Shown here piece after piece: positions 26,031 to 34,441 of a stretch of 64,000 nucleotides of DNA; positions within the stretch are counted from its first letter, which is position 1, and each line of letters starts with the position of its first letter. Under the pieces are notes generated by a model. That model did not search any database, was not told the DNA's origin, and was given only the letters and a program-made list of their open reading frames with translations. The translations under genes and the position numbers were made by a program. Source of the DNA: Selenomonadaceae bacterium (GTDB taxonomy: Bacteria; Bacillota; Negativicutes; Selenomonadales; Selenomonadaceae); contig JAILRS010000018.1 of NCBI GenBank assembly GCA_024698045.1, forward strand, positions 62,001 through 126,000, in the 5' to 3' direction.

Positions 26031-26290
26031 TTGTTTCACCGTAAACAGTCGTGGCGGTTATTATATTTTTGTCGACGGGCGCGGCATGATAACTGTGTAC
26101 AAAATAAAAATACGGCGAAGTATTCAGCCCCGTAAAAAAGTTTTGAATCACCAAAGCTAATCGAATTTCAACCCATGTGCGGAATTTTTAATCTGTTCAC
26201 CTGAAATTTTCACGTCACCGCCGACACTCGCAATCGCCTTCGCCAAACTGTAAAGATTCCCAATTCCGTAATCAATCAAAACACCATCAT
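26021..26290 (-). pseudogene. Remnant of hisH (3'-truncated, internally deleted)
   Basis: The sequence follows hisH 23785-24291 closely (for example GTCGACGGGCGCGGCATGAT and the CGCCGACACTCGCAATCGCC block) but lacks about 239 bp between two copies of GCCCGAA(A)TTTT (near 23963 and 24202 in the intact gene). The C-terminal codons were never included, and the ribosome site AGGAGG has become AGGAAA. An ATG remains at 26290 but the frame is broken. Confidence 0.88.
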
Positions 26291-26309
26291 TAAATTTTTT
26301 CCTAAAGTT

Positions 26310-26342
26310 AATCCCCGTCGCTCGCAATGAGTAACGGGGATT
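26310..26342. terminator. Hairpin after ompM2 (duplicate of 24312-24344)
   Basis: Same AATCCCCGT / ACGGGGATT stem and same loop as after ompM1. It now faces only the dead hisH remnant, yet is unchanged, which fits a role in ending the ompM2 transcript. Confidence 0.65.
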
Positions 26343-26375
26343 TTTATTTACCAAATTAATTTTTCTGCCGTCAAA

Positions 26376-27656
26376 TCAGAAGGCCCAACTGACACGAGTG
26401 AATAATGTACGAGTTTTTTCTTCGGTGTCAAGCGTTTTACCTATGAAGTATTCGGCCTGCAACGAAGTATTTTTAACCGGTGTATAGGTTACCTTGAAAT
26501 CTACACCGCGTTTATTAGGTCTGCCTTCACAGTAAACATTATAAGTGGGATCCAACGAAACATTATGACCTACGTGGCGATAGGCAACAGCGACACCCCA
26601 CGATCCGGGAACTTTCCAGTTTGCACCCTTGTAATTGAGTGAAAAGCTGTAGGCCTTTTTGTAATCCTCGGCTTTGTTGTTATTGGCGTAGGAAGCTGCA
26701 AAAGTAACCGCATCGCCGAAAGTATATTTCGCGCCGACCGACCAAATTAATGCATCTTTTGCATCTTCACCGTAGCCGCCGAAATTGCTGAAAGCATCAC
26801 TGTTGAAATGGTGAACACCTGCGCCAATATAGAAGGGCTTTGTTTCGTAAGAAATTTCCGCCGCCTGATAATTTGCCGCATCATCATTTTTGAACCATAA
26901 CGAAGGATTTTCAAGGAAAGAAATTTCGGCATTTTTTAAATCCCAGCGACCTGCCTCGACCATGACTTTGAATTTATCGCCGTAAGTGGCTCTCGCGCCG
27001 CTGAAGAAGTCATCAACTACAAGTCCGTCGTCAACATTACTGTATAAGAGTATTTTACCGACTTCAAGTTTTAATTTGTCATATACACCCTCGGCGAAAA
27101 GGTAAGTAAGTTTCACATCGCCACTGGCAGCGCTTTTTATATCCGTGCTACAGGTTAAACGTGCTTTTGCCTTCCAATGATTGTTAATTTCTATGATAGG
27201 GTACAAACGCAACTGTGAGTGATGGAGTGTATTTATAGTTTTGTAGCCTGCGATTAAATTGTCGTGTTGGTTCCAATAATGGTAACAAACTTCACCATGC
27301 CATGTGACTTTATCGGCATATTTTTCTAGATTGTCGACACGAACGTCCAAAGCTTCCAATTCATCGCGGAATTCGGCGATAAGTCTGTCAAGTTCCGCTC
27401 TGTCAATTCCTTGGGGATTTTTCGCCATAGCTTTTGCAATCATCTGCGCCATTTCGTAACGAGTGATATTTCTGTCGCCGCGATAAGTGCCGTTGCCGTA
27501 ACCTTCGACAACTCCTGCCGCCGCAAGTTTGGCTACCGAATTGTAAGCCCAATGACCTGTGGGGACATCGCTGAAGGGATTCACCGCCGCAAACGATATA
27601 CCGCTTGCTCCCAAGATTGCCGTAGCCGTCAATGCTGCCGCTACTGTTTTCTTCAT
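26376..27656 (-). CDS. SLH-domain outer-membrane porin (OmpM family), copy 2
   Basis: A full-length 426-residue paralogue of the porin at 24378-25658, with the same signal peptide, SLH domain, coiled coil and barrel, and a C-terminal SWAF. The first 115 residues and many barrel strands are nearly identical; changes gather in putative loops (for example IAGYKTINTLHHSQ against VNGDKSKTTTNQLQ). No stop or frameshift interrupts it, whereas the hisH and meaB copies around it have decayed, so it appears to be kept by selection. It has its own promoter at 27786-27814. Confidence 0.92.
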   Translation of the reverse strand: MKKTVAAALTATAILGASGISFAAVNPFSDVPTGHWAYNSVAKLAAAGVVEGYGNGTYRGDRNITRYEMAQMIAKAMAKNPQGIDRAELDRLIAEFRDELEALDVRVDNLEKYADKVTWHGEVCYHYWNQHDNLIAGYKTINTLHHSQLRLYPIIEINNHWKAKARLTCSTDIKSAASGDVKLTYLFAEGVYDKLKLEVGKILLYSNVDDGLVVDDFFSGARATYGDKFKVMVEAGRWDLKNAEISFLENPSLWFKNDDAANYQAAEISYETKPFYIGAGVHHFNSDAFSNFGGYGEDAKDALIWSVGAKYTFGDAVTFAASYANNNKAEDYKKAYSFSLNYKGANWKVPGSWGVAVAYRHVGHNVSLDPTYNVYCEGRPNKRGVDFKVTYTPVKNTSLQAEYFIGKTLDTEEKTRTLFTRVSWAF

Positions 27657-27785
27657 GATGCAGTCCTCCGATAAATTATGGTGAATAATTCCGTGGCCGT
27701 CGTCGTAACTCGGGAGATTTTTTATTTAAGTGTTCGTGTTTTCTCAAAATATTCTTCACCATCGTTTCGATTCGAGCCGTGCAGA

Positions 27786-27814
27786 AATATAACATAGAGA
27801 AAAAATGTTTTCAA
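27786..27814 (-). promoter_or_regulatory. Promoter of ompM2
   Basis: On the minus strand TTGAAA (27814-27809), 17 bases, TATATT (27791-27786). It is the duplicate of the ompM1 promoter and lies back to back with the meaB promoter. Confidence 0.75.
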
Positions 27815-27840
27815 CATGACTGTTTGCCGCGTGCTATCGG

Positions 27841-27869
27841 TTGCAATTAATACTTGCGTAAATTATAAT
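27841..27869 (+). promoter_or_regulatory. Promoter of meaB
   Basis: TTGCAA (27841-27846), a 17-base spacer and TATAAT (27864-27869), about 33 bases before the meaB start. In the decayed unit A copy the deletion begins almost exactly at this element. Confidence 0.75.
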
Positions 27870-27902
27870 CACAGCAACGAAAATCGCGAAGGAGTTGAGC
27901 AG

Positions 27903-29063
27903 ATGGCAAACTATACTACAACAACGCCCGATTGGGCAGTTTCAAATCAATCGGCGGTAATGAGCGGCATAGAGGGCGTAAAAGATACAACTGTAGGCAA
28001 TATAAATCCTGCATTCACTTCGGGACAATTCAAACCAAAAAGACGTATGACATTGACGGAAGACGAACTTGTCGACGGTGTGACGCGCGGTGATAGGATG
28101 ATTCTTTCGCGCGCGATAACTTTAATCGAAAGTAACAGCCCGAAACATTTTGCCAAGGCGCAGCGTGTATTACAAAGATTGTTACCGCGTACGGGTAAGG
28201 CATTGCGAATCGGGATAACGGGCGTACCGGGCGCAGGTAAATCCACATTGATTGAGGCATTCGGTAATATGCTCTGCGATGAAGGACATAAAGTTGCGGT
28301 ACTGTCGATAGATCCGACCAGTTCAATCACAAAGGGTTCAATCTTGGGCGATAAAACTCGTATGGGTACGTTAAGCCGCAGACCCGAAGCATTTATCCGT
28401 CCCAGTCCTGCAGGCGGTACATTGGGCGGCGTGGCACGTAAGAGCCGCGAAACTATGTTAATGTGCGAGGCGGCAGGTTACGATATCATATTGATTGAAA
28501 CTGTCGGCGTCGGGCAATCCGAAACTACTGTCCGTTCCATGGTTGATTTCTTTATGCTGGTTGTGCTCACGGGCGCAGGCGATGATTTACAAGGTATCAA
28601 GAAGGGCATAATGGAATTGGCGGACGCAATAGTAGTAAACAAGGCCGACGGTGATAATCTTGTCCGTGCTAAAGTCACGCGCGGCGAATACGAACGTATG
28701 ACGGAATTTATCCGACCCGCTACTGATGGTTGGCCTACTCATGCCTATCTTGCCAGTGCCGTAACAAAAATGGGTTTATCGGAACTTTGGCAAGTCATTC
28801 AGCTTTTCAAGAAGACGACGACCGAAAGCGGAGTTTTCCGCCGCCGCCGCGATTCACAATTGCTTGACTGGATGCATGCAATGATTGACGAACACTTGCA
28901 TAATCTTTTCTTCGGCGATGCAATGGTAACGGGACGCATGCCCGAAATAAAAGAAGCGGTCTTGAGAGGAATAATTTCGCCTACGCAAGCAGTTGCCGAA
29001 TTGGTTAAACTGTTTGATATCAAACGTGCCGCGCAGAAAAAAGTAGATTTGTTTGAAGTCTGA
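27903..29063 (+). CDS. meaB: Methylmalonyl-CoA mutase-associated GTPase MeaB
   Basis: G3E-family P-loop GTPase that guards adenosylcobalamin loading and protects methylmalonyl-CoA mutase. The 386-residue protein has GVPGAGKS at 107-114, the DPTS segment after Walker A, IILIETVGVGQSE as the metal/switch block and VVNKADGDN for base recognition. ATG 27903 follows AAGGAG by 8 bases; the frame upstream to 27816 lacks a site. The N-terminal 50 residues before the conserved core are longer than in most homologues. The mutase genes are not in the window. Presence of MeaB and the cobalamin adenosyltransferase at 58555 supports a B12-dependent propionate route. Confidence 0.94.
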   Translation: MANYTTTTPDWAVSNQSAVMSGIEGVKDTTVGNINPAFTSGQFKPKRRMTLTEDELVDGVTRGDRMILSRAITLIESNSPKHFAKAQRVLQRLLPRTGKALRIGITGVPGAGKSTLIEAFGNMLCDEGHKVAVLSIDPTSSITKGSILGDKTRMGTLSRRPEAFIRPSPAGGTLGGVARKSRETMLMCEAAGYDIILIETVGVGQSETTVRSMVDFFMLVVLTGAGDDLQGIKKGIMELADAIVVNKADGDNLVRAKVTRGEYERMTEFIRPATDGWPTHAYLASAVTKMGLSELWQVIQLFKKTTTESGVFRRRRDSQLLDWMHAMIDEHLHNLFFGDAMVTGRMPEIKEAVLRGIISPTQAVAELVKLFDIKRAAQKKVDLFEV

Positions 29064-29205
29064 ACGATATCAGTTAAGCACCTTCCCGAGTTCGCGTTTC
29101 ACAAAGAGTCGGGCTCGTCCTTCTCGCCGAATTTTACAAGACTGCGATTTTGTCGCGGCAATTGAATCAACTTAAAAAATTTCCGTGAACTTGCGAGGGA
29201 TATTT

Positions 29206-29664
29206 ATGATTACCAATCTTAATATAAGAAATTGCGTACGGTGCAACAAAATTTTTATGCCTGTGGGCGGCGATAAAATTTGTCCCGATTGTCGAGCCGC
29301 CGATTTGAAAACCGAAGAGTATGTCAAAACGTACGTGCGAGATCATCCCGGCATAATGATTAACGATCTTATCGAGCAGACGGGCGTACCGAGTAAATTT
29401 ATTTGGCGTATGGTTCAACGCGGACAGTTTGAACATAGCGGTTTGCGCGGTGCCGAATATCCTTGTTCCAATTGCGGGAAGATGATAAAGCACGGAATTT
29501 ATTGCGAAATGTGCGCAGATAAATTGAAGACGAATGCGCAGAAATTTGCCGCCGCAATGAATTCAAAGCAACGTGTCGCCGAAAGTAACAAAGCACATGC
29601 GGCATCGGGCAAAACTTTTTCAAACTCAATGTATGACGCACTTAGCAGCGCGCGCGAAAATTGA
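29206..29664 (+). CDS. YvyF-like zinc-ribbon/HTH protein of flagellar operons
   Basis: A 152-residue soluble protein. An N-terminal Cys4 ribbon (NCVRCNKIFM, ICPDCRA) is followed by a winged-helix-like part (VRDHPGIMINDLIEQTGVPSKFIWRMVQRGQFE), a second Cys set (YPCSNCGKMI, YCEMC) and a Lys/Ala-rich tail. This order matches the YvyF/TIGR03826 'flagellar operon protein', usually beside flgM and flgK; here no flagellar gene is adjacent. ATG 29206 follows GAGGG; the frame back to 29185 has no better start. Role in flagellar gene control is inferred from the family. Confidence 0.75.
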   Translation: MITNLNIRNCVRCNKIFMPVGGDKICPDCRAADLKTEEYVKTYVRDHPGIMINDLIEQTGVPSKFIWRMVQRGQFEHSGLRGAEYPCSNCGKMIKHGIYCEMCADKLKTNAQKFAAAMNSKQRVAESNKAHAASGKTFSNSMYDALSSAREN

Positions 29665-29675
29665 AACGGTAACAA

Positions 29676-29708
29676 AAAACGCCCTCCGAAATTTTTCGGA
29701 AGGTGTTT
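29676..29708. terminator. Bidirectional terminator between yvyF-like and aldolase genes
   Basis: AAAACGCCCTCCGAAA pairs with TTTCGGAAGGTGTTTT with small mismatches and is T-rich on both strands (TTTTCTTTATTT on plus). Confidence 0.75.
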
Positions 29709-29727
29709 TCTTTATTTGCGGTAGTTG

Positions 29728-30411
29728 TCAACTGAAATCAAGCATGGATTTATTTACGCCTGCGAACGATTCAAAATCCGCGATAAAATTATCGACAGCA
29801 TCATCAATCGCAGAATTGGCGATAAGTGCGTTGAAAATATTCGGCGCAACGGTAGCCGCTCCGACACCGCTCTTGCAAAGTTCCAAAACCTGTTGAGAAT
29901 TTTTGAAACTGGCGGCGATAACTTCAATCTCCATGCAATTGGCTATAAAAATTTTTTGAATCTCCTGCGCAACGCGAATGCCGTCGAATCCCATATTATC
30001 GATTCTGTTGACGTAGGGCGCGGCGTAACTTGCTCCGCATTGACCGGCTATAAAAGCTTGCATAGGTGTATAAATTGCCGTAGCCGTGATTAAAATTTCG
30101 CTGGTATCGACCAGAATTTTCATTGCCTTGAAACCTTCGCGGACGGCAGGAATTTTTACGTAAGTATTCGCGCCCAAAATTTTAACTATGTGATGCGCTT
30201 CCCTGACAATATCTTCGGCGGTTTTGCTCACTGCCTGCACATGTAATTCCGCATCTTCACCTATAAATTCGCGAATCCTGCGCAGAGTATCGAAGGGATT
30301 GCCGCCGATTTTGGAAAGTATTGTCGGATTTGTCGTCACGCCCGTCACCGGAAAATATTCGTAAATAAATTTGATATCATCAATGTGGGCATCGTCTATC
30401 AGTAATTTCAT
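29728..30411 (-). CDS. Transaldolase / fructose-6-phosphate aldolase family protein
   Basis: The 227-residue protein belongs to the small class I aldolases (FSA/TalC). The Schiff-base lysine lies in ANTYVKIPAV; DDAHIDDIKFIYEYFPVTGVTTNP, written as DDAHIDD and GVTTNPTIL, marks the first strands, and APYVNRIDNMGFDG is conserved in the group. Transaldolase and FSA activity cannot be separated by eye; members act in pentose or C3/C6 sugar exchange. GGAGG precedes ATG 30411. It follows the NDH-2 gene by 15 bp and is likely co-transcribed. Confidence 0.88.
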   Translation of the reverse strand: MKLLIDDAHIDDIKFIYEYFPVTGVTTNPTILSKIGGNPFDTLRRIREFIGEDAELHVQAVSKTAEDIVREAHHIVKILGANTYVKIPAVREGFKAMKILVDTSEILITATAIYTPMQAFIAGQCGASYAAPYVNRIDNMGFDGIRVAQEIQKIFIANCMEIEVIAASFKNSQQVLELCKSGVGAATVAPNIFNALIANSAIDDAVDNFIADFESFAGVNKSMLDFS

Positions 30412-30426
30412 GTGAATCCTCCGACC

Positions 30427-31689
30427 TTAAAGCTTAATGTTGGTGATGATTCGCCCGAGGCGCGTACCCGATAACAAATTCCACGTCCATTTTATTGCGA
30501 CGGTTAAATTTGTGTGAATACCTGCCAAACGAATAAGATGAACGAACATCCACGCGCACCATGCAAGGAAACCGGTCATCTTGGTGGGGCTGCCGACAAC
30601 TGCCTCGGCGCGTCCGATTGTAGCCATTGCGCCCAAATCTTTGTATACGAATTTCTCAAGATCTGTTTCGCCCTTGATGAGTTTCATAATATTTTTGTAA
30701 ACTACTTTAGCCTGTTGAGTGGCGACGGGCGCGACGGTGGGCAGTGGTCTCTTCATATCGCCGTGCATGAATGCCGCGCAATCACCGATAGCGAAAACAT
30801 TTTTATTAACGGCACCGCGCACCATCAAATTTTCTTCAATCCAAATACGTCCGTCGCGAGCACATTCGCCGCCGCAATTGCTCATCATATCGACAGCGCG
30901 AACACCTGCCGCCCAAATAACGGTTGTGGTCGGAATTTTTACGCCGCTCTTCAACGTGAGGACATCACCATCATAATCAACGACTTGCGTATTCAACATG
31001 ACTTCGACGCCTTTTTTCTGCAGGACTCTGACTGTGTGTTCTTGTAAATCTTCGGGGAGCATAGGCAGAAGATGCGGAGTAGCCTCGATTAATTTTACGC
31101 TGACATCATTAAAGTCAAGCTTATGAAATTCTTTCTTCTGTATCTCGATTAATTCGGTGATTGCGCCTGCCTCCTCGACGCCCGTGGGACCGCCGCCGAC
31201 GACAACGAAAGTCATGCGTTTCTTACGGTCTTCGGGTGTGCGATAAGGTTTTTCGGCGCGCTCGAATTCATGGATAACATGGTTACGAATATGAACTGCC
31301 TCTTGCAAAGTTTTCATGCCGAACGCGTGTTCTTCAACATTTTTCATACCGAAGAAATTTGTTGTGGCACCTGCGGCAAGAATCAAATAATCATATTTGA
31401 CTTCGCCGTGATTCGTTAAGACAACATTGCGCTTTTGATCCACGCCCTGCGCTTTTGCCATGAAAAGATTGACGTTGGGGCAATCGCGGAAAAAGGCGCG
31501 AATCGGATAAGCGATTTCACCGGTCTCGAGAACCGAAGTGGATACCTGATACAAAAGCGGTTGGAATAAATGGAAATTATGACGATCTATCAAAGTCACT
31601 TCTACATTTTCTTTGGCAAAGAGTTTGGCAAGCTTGATGCCGCCGAAGCCGCCGCCTACTATTACAATTTCGGGTTTACCGTTAGACAT
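30427..31689 (-). CDS. ndh: Type II NADH dehydrogenase (NDH-2), FAD-dependent
   Basis: A 420-residue two-dinucleotide-binding flavoprotein that passes electrons from NADH to quinone at the inner face of the membrane without pumping protons. FAD site: IVIVGGGFGGIKLAKLF; NADH site: TFVVVGGGPTGVEEAGAI; the quinone-side DCAAF motif lies in VFAIGDCAAFMHGD. A hydrophobic/amphipathic C-terminal region (MTGFLAWCAWMFVHLIRLAG) likely docks on the membrane. AGGAGG stands before ATG 31689. Its substrate electron acceptor would be menaquinone in this kind of organism (inference). Confidence 0.92.
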   Translation of the reverse strand: MSNGKPEIVIVGGGFGGIKLAKLFAKENVEVTLIDRHNFHLFQPLLYQVSTSVLETGEIAYPIRAFFRDCPNVNLFMAKAQGVDQKRNVVLTNHGEVKYDYLILAAGATTNFFGMKNVEEHAFGMKTLQEAVHIRNHVIHEFERAEKPYRTPEDRKKRMTFVVVGGGPTGVEEAGAITELIEIQKKEFHKLDFNDVSVKLIEATPHLLPMLPEDLQEHTVRVLQKKGVEVMLNTQVVDYDGDVLTLKSGVKIPTTTVIWAAGVRAVDMMSNCGGECARDGRIWIEENLMVRGAVNKNVFAIGDCAAFMHGDMKRPLPTVAPVATQQAKVVYKNIMKLIKGETDLEKFVYKDLGAMATIGRAEAVVGSPTKMTGFLAWCAWMFVHLIRLAGIHTNLTVAIKWTWNLLSGTRLGRIITNIKL

Positions 31690-31861
31690 GTTAGGGCCTC
31701 CTAAAAGTTATAGTGAAATTTTTAACTTAACGGGCTAAAAATATATCGGGAAAACTCCCGTCTAATCTACACATTACCACAATCCCCTAACCCGTCATCT
31801 CTGCGTATGATATCATAATTTCCTCAAATTGCAATAGCCGAACATTTCATTTGACCTGTAT

Positions 31862-31894
31862 ACAATAAAAGCAGCCGACCCGAAAGCCGACTGC
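31862..31894 (-). terminator. Terminator after the small secreted basic protein
   Basis: On the minus strand GCAGTCGGC pairs with GTCGGCTGC around TTTCGG, followed by TTTTATT. Two pairs are G-U on this strand only, so it is directional. Confidence 0.7.
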
Positions 31895-31926
31895 ATATGT
31901 TCGTATGTAAAAATTTCTGCGCAGAA

Positions 31927-32259
31927 TCAATCACGATAATCGCGGTGATGTCTGTTGCGATGCCTGCGGTAATAGTGATCGTCATAATCTCTGTCACAAT
32001 ATCCGCCGCCGCGACAATCATCATAGTAACCGCGCTCATAATTTTTGCGACGTTCTTTTTGCCATTCGGCGCGACGTTTTTCTCTTGCGTATATTCTGGC
32101 GAAAGTATCCGATGCCTCATTCATATTTACCGTTTCAACTTCCTGCGTTATCAAATTGTTTTCTATAGTGTTTGCGTGAGCCGTTGCGCCCGAAGTGCCG
32201 ATGATGAACATACCGCATACCGCAAGCAAAGTGCCCTTGAGAAATTTTTTGTCAAACAT
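31927..32259 (-). CDS. Secreted protein with Arg/His/Tyr/Asp-rich C-terminus
   Basis: 110 residues starting MFDKKFLKGTLLAVCGMF, with a signal peptide cut near AHA. The middle (ARIYAREKRRAEWQKERR) is highly charged and the last 35 residues are almost entirely Arg, His, Tyr, Asp and Gly (YYRRHRNRHHRDYRD at the end), with two Cys in between. ATG 32259 has GGAGG upstream; the longer frame to 32373 is excluded. I do not recognise a family. The tail could bind metal or an acidic polymer, but that is a guess. It has its own terminator and stands alone. Confidence 0.65.
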   Translation of the reverse strand: MFDKKFLKGTLLAVCGMFIIGTSGATAHANTIENNLITQEVETVNMNEASDTFARIYAREKRRAEWQKERRKNYERGYYDDCRGGGYCDRDYDDHYYRRHRNRHHRDYRD

Positions 32260-32470
32260 TTTTGTTACCTCCTTCGACATGCTCCTTGACGGATTCGCGA
32301 ATCTTTCCGCAGGACGATGCCGCGCCCTTGTCTGATTATAAATGATAATCGTTATTTTTGCAAATGTGAACATCCGCGCGAGATTATTTGTAACTCATTT
32401 TATTTAGACGATGATATTTGGACTTTAGAATCGCGTTAAAAATTTTCGGCGGAAATTATTTGCCACCGTC

Positions 32471-33103
32471 TCAACGTTGACGCAAATTATCCTTCCAAAC
32501 ATTGCAGAGCGCGCGGAAAATAATCATGGACGAAGTTGCGCCGGCATCCTCAAAACCGATTGACTTATTACCGAATGCGGCGGCACGTCCTTTTTTCGCA
32601 GGTATTGTCTTCGTGAATTCAACACCGCCGCGAGCCGCATCTCTTGCCTCGGTTAAAATTTCCTCGAAAGATCTGTCGGAACCGATTGCAACTTGAAACG
32701 AATCGCGAATCGGAATCAAAACATCAAGCATGGTTTTATCGCCCAATTCGGCTTTACCGCGCTTTTGAATCGCATCAACTGCCGCGCCGAAAACTTTCGC
32801 CAGCGTGACAGGTTCGGGCGCAGATTTTTCGTCGACGACTTTGGCAATTTCGGATAGAGCCGCGCCGTATAAATGCCCCGCCGAACCGCCGACGTTAATG
32901 GTAACCGCTTCGCCTAACGCGCTTAGAATTTCTTGCAAGCTTGCATTTTCGTCCAAAGTTTTCATGGTGTCTTTGATTGCCTGAGCACCGCGCGCCATGT
33001 TTAAACCGTGATCGCCGTCGCCGATTTTTTCGTCAACTTCGTTTAGGAAATCTTTCTCTTTCAAAATTGCCTTAATGACTGCATCAATCGCGTCCCGTAC
33101 CAT
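32471..33103 (-). CDS. dhaL: Dihydroxyacetone kinase ADP-binding subunit DhaL
   Basis: The 210-residue helical-barrel protein carries the nucleotide/Mg motif of DhaL: NEVDEKIGDGDHGLNMARG near residue 30, then VNVGGSAGHLYGAALSEIA and LGDKTMLDVLIP. DhaL works with DhaK (dihydroxyacetone-binding) and, in the PTS-dependent form, DhaM; neither is adjacent. GGGGG stands 7 bases before ATG 33103; the longer frame to 33367 crosses into the divergent LysR gene and is excluded. It is divergent from the LysR-type regulator at 33224, which may control it. Confidence 0.87.
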   Translation of the reverse strand: MVRDAIDAVIKAILKEKDFLNEVDEKIGDGDHGLNMARGAQAIKDTMKTLDENASLQEILSALGEAVTINVGGSAGHLYGAALSEIAKVVDEKSAPEPVTLAKVFGAAVDAIQKRGKAELGDKTMLDVLIPIRDSFQVAIGSDRSFEEILTEARDAARGGVEFTKTIPAKKGRAAAFGNKSIGFEDAGATSSMIIFRALCNVWKDNLRQR

Positions 33104-33223
33104 TGGGAATCCCCCTTTGTAAATTTGTTTGTACAAAATATACCATACTGTAATAAAACGTGCTATAATATTTCCACAGATTGAAGGCAGTGCAAAAAAT
33201 TTTGACGGAGAGGACTTAACGAA

Positions 33224-34132
33224 ATGGGACAAACCATCGGCATTAAAGACATGAGAGCGTTTTTCGCAATCGTTGAGGAGGGCAATATCAGTCATGCCGC
33301 ACAGCGCTTGGGAATTGCTCAACCGGCACTCAGCAGACAGATGAAACATCTGGAAGAAAATTTGCACGTTAAATTATTTGAACGGGGCTCACGTCGAATC
33401 AGGTTAACCGAAGCAGGACAAGTATTATATAATCGCGTGGAAAGTATTTTGGGTATGGTGGACGGCACTGTGCGCGAAATAACCGAAATCGGTAGCGGCA
33501 CAAAGGGTTCTATCCGCATAGGAACAATTACTACTTCGGGCGCGATGATTCTACCGGAACTGATTGCCAAATTCCGCGAAAAATATCCCGATGTGACATT
33601 TGAGATTTGGGAGGCCGAAGGCGCGCGGATAATCGAGTTATTGGACAGCCGTATGATTGAAATAGCAATCACGCGCACACAGGTCGACAACTTGGCTTAC
33701 GAATTACTCATCCTGCCGAATGAACCGCTTGTCATGGTTATGAATTCCCAAAATCCTTGCGGTAAATCGCCCGATACCATTCGTCTCGAGGAGTTGAAAG
33801 ATCAGCCGTTAATTATTCCCTTGCGCTGGAAATCAAACTTTATCGCCTCCTGCAAGAAATTGGATTTCAATCCGAAGATAATTTGTGTATCCGATAGTAT
33901 CGTCCAAGATTTACTTATGGTCAAAATGAATTTGGGTATCGCAATGATTCCCGTATCCAGTAAAAAACTTTTAACCGACGGCGATTTGATTTATAAACGC
34001 GTAATCAAACCGGAATTGACAACACATACCGTCGTATCGTGGCGGAAGAATCAAACACTTTCCACGGCATGCAGAAACTTTATAGAGATGTTTAAAGAGA
34101 TGTTCGTCGATAATCAAAGCAAAACCGTTTAA
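33224..34132 (+). CDS. LysR-family transcriptional regulator
   Basis: 302 residues with the typical N-terminal winged helix (MRAFFAIVEEGNISHAAQRL, IAQPALSRQMKHLEENLHVKLFER) and a C-terminal effector-binding domain of the periplasmic-binding-protein type (SIRIGTITTSGAMILPELIAKF). Such regulators often control a divergent neighbour and themselves; the neighbour here is dhaL, across 120 bp that contain a TATAAT at 33164-33169 but no convincing -35. The ligand is unknown. ATG 33224 follows GAGAGGA. Confidence 0.9.
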   Translation: MGQTIGIKDMRAFFAIVEEGNISHAAQRLGIAQPALSRQMKHLEENLHVKLFERGSRRIRLTEAGQVLYNRVESILGMVDGTVREITEIGSGTKGSIRIGTITTSGAMILPELIAKFREKYPDVTFEIWEAEGARIIELLDSRMIEIAITRTQVDNLAYELLILPNEPLVMVMNSQNPCGKSPDTIRLEELKDQPLIIPLRWKSNFIASCKKLDFNPKIICVSDSIVQDLLMVKMNLGIAMIPVSSKKLLTDGDLIYKRVIKPELTTHTVVSWRKNQTLSTACRNFIEMFKEMFVDNQSKTV

Positions 34133-34150
34133 AGCGGCACGGCAGTAAAT

Positions 34151-34188
34151 AAAAGGCACAATTGTTAATCGGTTGTGTCTTTTGTTTT
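34151..34188 (+). terminator. Terminator after the LysR gene
   Basis: AAAAGGCACAA pairs with TTGTGTCTTTT (one G-U) around an 11-base loop, followed by GTTTT. The remaining bases to the str promoter are AT-rich and hold no recognised gene. Confidence 0.7.
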
Positions 34189-34366
34189 GGGAAAAATTTT
34201 TCCGCGCAGGTGTCACAAAATCTTTCGGCGGTCGAATTTTCGGAAACGAACGCCAAAAATTTAGGAGAGACCCCGAAAAATCTGCCGTTAAATTTTTTCG
34301 TTAATCTATTAAGGTAAAAAAATTTGTAACGGAAATTGTATATGTCAAAGTGGCGTCAAATAAGGC

Positions 34367-34395
34367 TTGACAAGCATTTTGGGCAATGATAATAT
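34367..34395 (+). promoter_or_regulatory. Promoter of the str operon
   Basis: A perfect TTGACA (34367-34372), 17 bases and TAATAT (34390-34395), about 47 bases before the rpsL ATG. No rpoBC genes precede, so the str genes begin a new transcript here. Confidence 0.8.
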
Positions 34396-34441
34396 TACCG
34401 CGCTTTAAGTAATCATGAAAATTTTGGAAGGAGGTGGGCAT

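Larger units (their letters stand above)
26021..28853. repeat. Tandem duplication, unit B (hisH remnant, ompM2, meaB)
   Basis: Second unit in the same orientation as unit A. It keeps the intact promoter, start and body of meaB but only a remnant of hisH, as expected for the right-hand copy of a tandem duplication whose ends fell inside hisH and meaB. Confidence 0.85.

Noticed and set aside
25837-26154. 105-codon minus-strand frame resembling HisH
   Set aside because: It is part of the decayed hisH copy that runs out of frame into meaB-derived sequence; not a gene.
33120-33180. LysR operator in the dhaL gap (TTTGTACAAA and T-N11-A strings)
   Set aside because: Short AT-rich palindromes are common here and neither fits a clear promoter geometry.
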